In this document: positions 1 to 6,548 of the stretch, one piece after another | Position numbering within the stretch: position 1 is the first letter of the stretch | How the letters are laid out: each line of letters starts with the position of its first letter | Assembly: GCA_002727535.1 (NCBI GenBank) | Contig: PBXH01000034.1 | Span: forward strand, 10,943-18,575 | DNA length: 7,633 nt | Direction: 5' to 3' | DNA from: Gammaproteobacteria bacterium | GTDB taxonomy: Bacteria; Pseudomonadota; Gammaproteobacteria; Magnimaribacterales; TMED112 | Position numbers and translations under genes: made by a program | The notes under the pieces: generated by a model | Told to the model about the DNA's origin: nothing | Seen by the model: only the letters and a program-made list of their open reading frames with translations | Databases searched by the model: none

Positions 1-414
1 AGCAGGTGCTTCCTCAGTATTTGCTTCTACAGCTTCATCTCCATCTGCTGGTACTGCTTCTTCAGCTGGAGCTTCCTCTTCTGCTGCTTTTTGTTTTTCT
101 AGGATAGCTTTCTCTTTTCTTTTTTGTTTTTGTTCTGTTTTTTTCTGTTCTAATTCTGCTAACTCTTCTTCTGACATCTTAGATCTTTCAAATAACATTT
201 TGACTGTATCGCTTGGAATGGCTCCAACTGATTTCCAATACTCAAACCTTTCATGATCTAATTTAATTTTTTCTTCGCCACCTTTTGCTATTGGATTGTA
301 GAAGCCTATTCTCTCAATAAAGCTTCCATCTCTTTTCTTTCTACGGTCTGAGACACATATATGATAAAAAGGACGTTTTTTCGCCCCTGCTCTTGAAAGT
401 CTTATAACTACCAT
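1..414 (-). CDS. rpsP: 30S ribosomal protein bS16, C-terminally extended; 3' end outside window
   Basis: Encodes small-subunit ribosomal protein bS16, which binds 16S rRNA and helps assemble the 30S body. The 138 visible residues begin [19 protein letters not shown], followed by the family signatures [18 protein letters not shown] (about 24-41) and GAIPSDTV (about 64-71). The family core ends near residue 80. After it comes a lysine/glutamate/glutamine-rich, probably helical stretch (about 81-112), then an alanine/glutamate/proline-rich acidic stretch (113-138) that is still open at the window edge. Many bS16 proteins are only about 80-90 residues, so this one has a tail of at least 58 extra residues. 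The start is fixed by the conserved N-terminus. No strong Shine-Dalgarno is seen; TAAAAG abuts the ATG. rimM-trmD-rplS would be expected further downstream, beyond the window. Identity is certain from the core; the role of the tail is unknown. Confidence 0.96.
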   Translation of the reverse strand, partial: MVVIRLSRAGAKKRPFYHICVSDRRKKRDGSFIERIGFYNPIAKGGEEKIKLDHERFEYWKSVGAIPSDTVKMLFERSKMSEEELAELEQKKTEQKQKRKEKAILEKQKAAEEEAPAEEAVPADGDEAVEANTEEAPA

Positions 415-515
415 CTTTTACTGTATAATATTTTGAAAATGGAATTTTACACCTTTTCTATACAAGATTCACAACTTATTTCTTATTTTCTTGATTAATT
501 TTTATATTTATTTAA
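415..515. promoter_or_regulatory. Divergent spacer between rpsP and corB
   Basis: This 101-bp, very AT-rich spacer separates two genes transcribed away from each other, so it must hold both promoters unless one gene is fed otherwise. For rpsP, a TATTAT -10-like hexamer lies at 425-430 and a TAAAAT at 444-449, neither with a convincing -35. For corB, TATATT at 503-508 lies only 7 nt before the ATG, and no Shine-Dalgarno is visible. The hexamers are seen directly; calling them promoters is inference, and such matches are common by chance in AT-rich DNA. No ffh or ypjD gene lies here, unlike the E. coli arrangement. Confidence 0.4.
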
Positions 516-1730
516 ATGGATAGTTTCGGTTTCGTACTAATAATTGTTTTAATTCTTCTGATAATAGTTTCTGCTTTCTTCTCTGGTTCAGAAACTTCCA
601 TCATGGCAATAAATCAAATAAAGCTTGATAGTGCATCTGAAAAAGGCCAAAAATCAGCTAAAAGAGTTAATTCCTTGAGGAAAAGAGTTGATGAAGTTTT
701 AGGAGTTATTCTTATCGGGAATAATTTAGTAAATATTTCTGCTTCAGCATTACTGACATACTTCGTTATAAAAGAGTTTGGAGACCAATATGTCTGGGTT
801 GGAACATTATTGCTTACAATTTTAATAATTGTTTTTGCTGAGATTGCACCAAAGAATTTTGCTGCAAAAAAACCTGAAGCAATAGCATATCCAGCAAGCA
901 TTATTCTTGAATTTCTTACAAATACTTTTGGATGGCTCTCAAAAATTCTTAATTTCTTCAGTTCTAAAGTTACTGGGGTAAAAAATGATGATAATTATTT
1001 TGGACAAAACCTTAATAGAGATGAACTTAAGTCTGTCTTAGCCAAAGAAACTGAAGAGGTTGATAAAGAAGAGATGGAAGCAATGAAATCTCTATTAGAG
1101 CTAAAAGAATTAACTGTACAAGATATTCTTATACCTATTAATGAAGTTATTAACTTAAATTTAGATGAGATTGATTCTTTTGAAAATGATGAGAGGGATA
1201 GGTTTTATCCTGTACGTGAAAAGGCAAATTCAGAAGTATTGGGTTTTATACATTCCAAAGAAATCGAGCAACTTGAAGACTTTAAGATGAATTCTAATGA
1301 TTTTCTTATTGATCCATATTATGTCCCTGAAAGCACACAATTATTTTCTCAACTGAAGAGCTTTCAAAAAAATGGAACTGAAGTGGCACTTGTAGTTGAT
1401 GAGTATGGTGAAACAACTGGTCTTATTACGCTCGAAGATCTGATAGAACAAATTGTTGGACGATTAAATGAAGAAGATGATCTTGGGTTTGTTATAAATG
1501 ATGATTTATCTGTTTTAGTTGATGGTTCTGTCAGTATTAGAGATTTAAATAAACATATGTCTTGGAACCTTCCTGAAGAAAGCGCAAAAACATTGAGTGG
1601 TTTAATTGTTGACCATCTAGATGAAATACCTGCTGGAAATATTTGTATAACTTTAGATCAATACAAGATCGAAACTACTCAAATTGAAAATAACGTCGTA
1701 CGTAAAGTTACTGTCAGTAAAATAAACTAG
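516..1730 (+). CDS. corB: CorB/CNNM-family transporter with CBS pair and CorC_HlyC domain
   Basis: Inner-membrane protein of the CNNM/CorB (HlyC/CorC) family, whose members move or regulate Mg2+ and perhaps other divalent cations. Its 404 residues show the full order. The CNNM (DUF21) membrane domain covers about 1-150, with FFSGSETSIMAINQIKL (21-37), GNNLVNISASAL (68-79) and the FAEIAPKNFAAKKPE helix (107-121). A CBS-domain pair spans about 195-320, ending in the typical VVDEYGETTGLITLEDLIEQ run (293-312). The small C-terminal CorC_HlyC domain (about 328-402) contains DGSVSIRDLN and TLSGLIVDHLDEIPAG. Two oddities: the usual DIMIPR motif at the first CBS entry reads DILIPI (203-208), losing the arginine, and the first CBS domain looks short. 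The ATG at 516 has no Shine-Dalgarno, but the protein begins at the right point before the first helix. Its stop overlaps that of the convergent PuuD-like gene. Family is certain; the transported ion is not shown by sequence. Confidence 0.93.
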   Translation: MDSFGFVLIIVLILLIIVSAFFSGSETSIMAINQIKLDSASEKGQKSAKRVNSLRKRVDEVLGVILIGNNLVNISASALLTYFVIKEFGDQYVWVGTLLLTILIIVFAEIAPKNFAAKKPEAIAYPASIILEFLTNTFGWLSKILNFFSSKVTGVKNDDNYFGQNLNRDELKSVLAKETEEVDKEEMEAMKSLLELKELTVQDILIPINEVINLNLDEIDSFENDERDRFYPVREKANSEVLGFIHSKEIEQLEDFKMNSNDFLIDPYYVPESTQLFSQLKSFQKNGTEVALVVDEYGETTGLITLEDLIEQIVGRLNEEDDLGFVINDDLSVLVDGSVSIRDLNKHMSWNLPEESAKTLSGLIVDHLDEIPAGNICITLDQYKIETTQIENNVVRKVTVSKIN

Positions 1731-2380
1731 TAGTAATAAACCAGCAATCCAAAAAATAAAGTTAGAATCAAGCCAGAATGAATAACGGCTTTCACTGACT
1801 CAAGCCAATTTCTCATCTTTCCGAATATTGCATTTGCTTCTATTGCTAGAATTAATGCTGTTCCAATCCATAATGATGGTGTTTCCCATCCTGATATAGC
1901 TACGCCTGGAATTTCATAAAAGTAATTTTTGCCCACGCTTATATGTGCTGAGTAAATCATGAAATAAAGCATTGGAAAAGAAAACAAGGTATTAGTTCTA
2001 GAGGCTAAAGCTGCTTTTGCCCCTGCTTCTGCTGCATCATCAGTGCCAGCTATAACTTTTTTCTGATTTGGCCAAATAATCAGCCATACATTTAGAAACA
2101 TTATTGTTGCCATTAATGCTCCTAAAGACATTCCTACGCTATATCCAGTCCCTATATACCATAGGAGATAAACACCTGTTAAAAATGTAAATAATGCTGC
2201 CCATCTAAAATACCAAAGAGCATTTGGTTGTAATTTTTGTAAGACATCTTTTTTTCCTTCAGGAGTAGCTTCTTTCAGATAACCAGCCCCAACAAAGTTA
2301 AAGTAATAAAGTAATCCTATCCATGTTATTCCAAACAAAACATGTAAAAATCGATCGATTTGAGATAAAAATTCCAACAT
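1727..2380 (-). CDS. PuuD/Urate_ox_N-family six-helix membrane protein lacking cytochrome c domain
   Basis: A 217-residue integral membrane protein resembling the membrane domain of PuuD-type urate hydroxylase (Urate_ox_N). Supporting motifs are RFLHVLFGITWIG (10-22), the WYFRWAALFTFLTGVYLL helix (56-73), FLNVWLIIWPNQKK (95-108), and SRTNTLFSFPMLYFMIYSAHI (127-147). Six hydrophobic segments lie near 11-30, 57-76, 83-103, 133-147, 169-186 and 199-217. Histidines 13 and 146 fall in membrane segments and are candidate cofactor ligands. Full-length PuuD carries a C-terminal cytochrome c domain; here the protein ends at LLVYYY with no CXXCH, so electrons would need another partner or the function differs. 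I chose the ATG at 2380 because GGGGG lies 7 nt upstream. The in-frame ATG at 2413 starts next to the terminator T-run, lacks a ribosome site and would add eleven polar residues. The fold family is fairly sure; urate as substrate is not. Confidence 0.78.
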   Translation of the reverse strand: MLEFLSQIDRFLHVLFGITWIGLLYYFNFVGAGYLKEATPEGKKDVLQKLQPNALWYFRWAALFTFLTGVYLLWYIGTGYSVGMSLGALMATIMFLNVWLIIWPNQKKVIAGTDDAAEAGAKAALASRTNTLFSFPMLYFMIYSAHISVGKNYFYEIPGVAISGWETPSLWIGTALILAIEANAIFGKMRNWLESVKAVIHSGLILTLFFGLLVYYY

Positions 2381-2387
2381 AATGCAA

Positions 2388-2407
2388 CCCCCGTTTTTAA
2401 CATTGTA
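2388..2407 (-). promoter_or_regulatory. Ribosome binding site and -10-like element of the PuuD-like gene
   Basis: On the minus strand, GGGGG (2388-2392) sits 7 nt before the ATG at 2380 and decides that start over the one at 2413. TACAAT (2402-2407), one mismatch from TATAAT, lies just upstream and would give a short leader. No good -35 is present, since the terminator hairpin occupies that place. The gene may instead rely on read-through from groEL. The ribosome site is likely; the promoter is weak. Confidence 0.45.
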
Positions 2408-2416
2408 ATTCATGAT

Positions 2417-2448
2417 AAAAAAAAAGGGAGCTATTGCTCCCTTTTTTT
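2417..2448 (-). terminator. groEL terminator, symmetric and probably bidirectional
   Basis: A perfect stem GGGAGC (2426-2431) and GCTCCC (2436-2441) encloses a 4-nt TATT loop. It is flanked by nine A residues on the left (2417-2425) and seven T residues on the right (2442-2448), so the stem can extend as A-T pairs. Read on the minus strand it is an intrinsic terminator with a nine-T tail, 15 nt past the groEL stop. Read on the plus strand it also ends in a T-run, so it could stop transcripts coming from corB before they enter groEL. Confidence 0.9.
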
Positions 2449-2463
2449 ATCGAACTTAAAAAA

Positions 2464-4400
<1,937 letters not shown>

Positions 4401-4410
4401 AAGTTGTTAT

Positions 4411-4415
4411 CCTCC
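4411..4415 (-). promoter_or_regulatory. groES ribosome binding site
   Basis: GGAGG on the minus strand, 10 nt before the groES ATG at 4400. The spacing is at the long end of normal. The match and the conserved GroES N-terminus agree on the start. Confidence 0.75.
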
Positions 4416-4427
4416 AATAACATGCTT

Positions 4428-4456
4428 TATATAGTATCTATGCAGATTTTTTCAAG
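4428..4456 (-). promoter_or_regulatory. groESL promoter with heat-shock-type -35 and housekeeping-type -10
   Basis: On the minus strand CTTGAAA (4450-4456) matches the sigma-32 -35 consensus exactly and contains TTGAAA, also five of six for sigma-70. It is followed 16 bp later by TATATA (4428-4433), a sigma-70-like -10. The CCCCAT-type -10 typical of sigma-32 promoters is absent. Transcription would begin near 4421, giving a leader of about 20 nt that contains the groES ribosome site. No CIRCE inverted repeat (HrcA operator) is seen. The -35 lies inside the last codons of the upstream ampG-vanZ gene. The motifs are visible; which sigma factor uses them is inference. Confidence 0.65.
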
Positions 4457-5994
4457 TTTCTATCCATTAGAAAATGAAAAGCAAATCCCGCAAATACTCC
4501 TAAAGAATTGGCTATTATATCCATATACTCAAAATTCCTCAAACCTGTAATAGATTGGGTAAATTCTAAAGAAATTCCAAGAGTTAAAATTATCATTAAT
4601 AAATAGATAGTATTTGTATTTTTGCTTGCTACTAAAGTGATGTAAGTAAGAATCGCATACACTGAAAAATGAATTAATTTGTCATTCATCTGGGAAGAAG
4701 TTTCGCCCGGATCTATTAACGAAAGCAAAGAAATAATTAATGCTAAAGCTATAGATAGAACTTTAAAACCGTTATTTGCATTCCACCTTAATTGATCTTT
4801 GTATAAAAGGTAGGATAAGCACACTGCCGGTATTCCAAGAAAACCCATAATCATAAAAAAATTATAGAAACCATATGCACTAGCTATAAAGCCTGAAGAA
4901 CCTTTCATTAATGTTCCTGGAATTATCACAAGAGAAGCAAGAAATGCATATTGAATAGCGGTGAATCTTCTATCAACTAAACCAACAAGAAAAGTGATAA
5001 AACATACAGCAGTAAAGGCTTGAGCAATAGTATCAAGAAAATTAATAGCAATGAAATTTGTGAAAGTTGGGTATAGAAACAAGAAAGAAAAAAGCACATT
5101 ACTACATAACACAATGATTGCGCCAAGAAACATAGAAAAATTTATTTCTAGTCTTTTTATACTCCAAAGCGCTAAACCAGAACCAACAAATGTGGCTGCA
5201 AAATTAAAATAACTTTTTTGTGCCAAGAAATCTGGTTTATTAAGTCCTACTTCTGTATACAAAGATGCTGCCATTGGTCCAAGCACAATATCTGAAATCT
5301 TATATATGCCAATAAGTACTAGGAGTGTAATAATGCTCTTTTTTTGCAAAAGCTCTCTAAATGCATCAAGAAATTGACTGAAAGTGCTTTGATTTGATTC
5401 CAGCTCATCAACTCTTTGAGAAAGAATTGTAATGAGAGGTAAAGCAAACATCAAAAATGCTAAATATAAATATATTAGTGACCAATTATCTGCACCAATT
5501 AAATTGTAGACTTGAGCGCCTATTAGAAATGCTCCAACCTTATAACCAATTTGATAGACAGTTGCTAAATTTTCTGCATCAAAATATTTATCATATTCGA
5601 CTCTGTATGCATCAAGAGCTATATCCTGAACAGAAGAAAAGAAATATATTAAACAAGCTAAAATCACGACCAGAACAAGTTGATCTTTTGGGTTAATGAA
5701 AGATAAAGATAAAAGCAAAAATCCAAGAATAATCTGAGATAAAAGAAGCCAAGACCTTCTTAAACCAAGAAGCTTATAAAGAATTGGTATTTTCAATTTG
5801 TTGACAAATGGGGACCACAAAAAATTCAAGGCTACGATCAAAGAAGACACTGTTACTAAGCCTAAAGTTTCTTTACTTACATCTGCTGATAATAACCAAA
5901 GCCCAAAAGGTAGACCTAATGCAAAACTTGGCATGGCAGCAGAAATACCTAAAAACAGAAAATTAAACTGTGTATTTTTTAATTTGCTAATCAT
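4438..5994 (-). CDS. ampG: AmpG-type muropeptide transporter fused to a VanZ-like domain
   Basis: Inner-membrane transporter of the major facilitator superfamily resembling AmpG permease, which brings GlcNAc-anhydroMurNAc peptides into the cytoplasm for recycling. The AmpG-like part covers about 1-400. It has LPFGLWLLSADVSKETLGLV (28-47), FLWSPFVNKL (58-67), the LGLRRSWLLLSQ loop (76-87) and SVQDIALDAYRVE (121-133), all matching AmpG landmarks. A further membrane segment follows (about 411-427), then a VanZ-like module (about 436-510) with NDKLIHFSVYAILT (437-450), LEFTQ (476-480) and RNFEYMDIIANSLGVFAG (486-503). Known AmpG proteins often carry extra C-terminal helices, but a recognisable VanZ-like end is uncommon. 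It starts with an ATG inside the end of ampD (8-nt ATGATTAG overlap), so translation is probably coupled; only a weak GGGA site is seen. Transport of muropeptides is inferred from family and the ampD neighbour; what the VanZ part does is unknown. Confidence 0.87.
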   Translation of the reverse strand: MISKLKNTQFNFLFLGISAAMPSFALGLPFGLWLLSADVSKETLGLVTVSSLIVALNFLWSPFVNKLKIPILYKLLGLRRSWLLLSQIILGFLLLSLSFINPKDQLVLVVILACLIYFFSSVQDIALDAYRVEYDKYFDAENLATVYQIGYKVGAFLIGAQVYNLIGADNWSLIYLYLAFLMFALPLITILSQRVDELESNQSTFSQFLDAFRELLQKKSIITLLVLIGIYKISDIVLGPMAASLYTEVGLNKPDFLAQKSYFNFAATFVGSGLALWSIKRLEINFSMFLGAIIVLCSNVLFSFLFLYPTFTNFIAINFLDTIAQAFTAVCFITFLVGLVDRRFTAIQYAFLASLVIIPGTLMKGSSGFIASAYGFYNFFMIMGFLGIPAVCLSYLLYKDQLRWNANNGFKVLSIALALIISLLSLIDPGETSSQMNDKLIHFSVYAILTYITLVASKNTNTIYLLMIILTLGISLEFTQSITGLRNFEYMDIIANSLGVFAGFAFHFLMDRNLKKSA

Positions 5995-6511
5995 TTAATT
6001 TATCCCAGTTAAAATGAGGTCCTGGATCAACCTTACGATCTGGAGCTATATCGCTATGCCCTACTATGTCGGCTATTCCATATTCTTCTTTTAATTTTAA
6101 GATAACAGGTTTTAATGTTTCATATTGTTTATCAGTAAATTCTTGATCGACTGTGCCTTCAAGCTCTATTCCAATAGAAAAATCATTGCATCCTTCCCTG
6201 TTATTGAATGATGATTCGCCCGCATGCCATGCACATTTATCAAAAGGCACAAATTGTATTATTTTTCCGTCTCTTTTGATGAAAAGATGGGCAGAGACTT
6301 TAAGCCCTTTTAAGGTTTCAAATGTTGAATGCTTATTGAAATCAAGTTTATTTTGAAAAAGATCTATCACATTTGAATTTAGGAAATCTCCTTCAGGCAA
6401 ACTTATACAATGAATCACTATTAAATCAATCGAACAATTCCTCTCAGAATTATTTGGAGATTCAATAAATTCTGCAGAACCAATAAGATGGTCTTTTATC
6501 TCAAAATTCAT
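5987..6511 (-). CDS. ampD: 1,6-anhydro-N-acetylmuramyl-L-alanine amidase AmpD
   Basis: Zinc amidase of the cytoplasm that cuts the bond between anhydro-N-acetylmuramic acid and the stem peptide during peptidoglycan recycling. The 174 residues fit the short AmpD class (E. coli 183). Zinc ligands are His34 (IVIHCISLPEG), His152 and Asp162 (GHSDIAPDRKVDPGPHFNW); catalytic Glu116 lies in GIELEG and Lys160 is kept. VSAHLFIKRDGKIIQFVPFDKCAWHAG (72-98) is the typical substrate-cleft strand pair. No signal peptide is present, as expected for AmpD rather than the periplasmic AmiD. The gene lies 37 bp after the dadA-like gene and overlaps ampG by 8 nt. The ATG at 6511 has no Shine-Dalgarno. In enterobacteria and Pseudomonas AmpD loss induces ampC beta-lactamase; no ampR or ampC gene lies here, so the role is probably recycling only. 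Confidence 0.97.
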   Translation of the reverse strand: MNFEIKDHLIGSAEFIESPNNSERNCSIDLIVIHCISLPEGDFLNSNVIDLFQNKLDFNKHSTFETLKGLKVSAHLFIKRDGKIIQFVPFDKCAWHAGESSFNNREGCNDFSIGIELEGTVDQEFTDKQYETLKPVILKLKEEYGIADIVGHSDIAPDRKVDPGPHFNWDKLND

Positions 6512-6548
6512 AACATAGATTTTAAACTGTTGAAAACAACAATACGAA
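6512..6548 (-). promoter_or_regulatory. dadA-ampD spacer with small hairpin and -10-like hexamer
   Basis: The 37-bp spacer holds a perfect 5-bp inverted repeat, TGTTG-AAAA-CAACA (6528-6541), and a TAAAAT hexamer (6519-6524) 7 nt before the ampD ATG. The hairpin is too weak and lacks a T-run, so I do not call it a terminator. The TAAAAT could give a leaderless ampD transcript, which would fit the missing ribosome site, but no -35 supports it. Read-through from the dadA-like gene is equally possible. Confidence 0.3.

Noticed and set aside
614..901. Minus-strand open frame of 95 codons inside corB
   Set aside because: It lies opposite the highly conserved CNNM domain of corB and has no features of its own.
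2381..2413. Upstream ATG at 2413 as start of the PuuD-like protein
   Set aside because: It begins next to the terminator T-run with no ribosome site and adds eleven polar residues (MNYNVKNGGCI) not expected in the family; the ATG at 2380 has GGGGG at good spacing.
4401..4460. CIRCE (HrcA operator) before groES
   Set aside because: I looked for the TTAGCACTC-N9-GAGTGCTAA inverted repeat and found none.
5457..5998. Plus-strand open frames opposite ampG (5457-5696 and 5798-5998)
   Set aside because: Shadows of the conserved transporter frame, with no recognisable domain or start signal.
6528..6541. Hairpin TGTTG-AAAA-CAACA as a terminator after the dadA-like gene
   Set aside because: Only five pairs, AT-rich, and no T-run follows on the minus strand.
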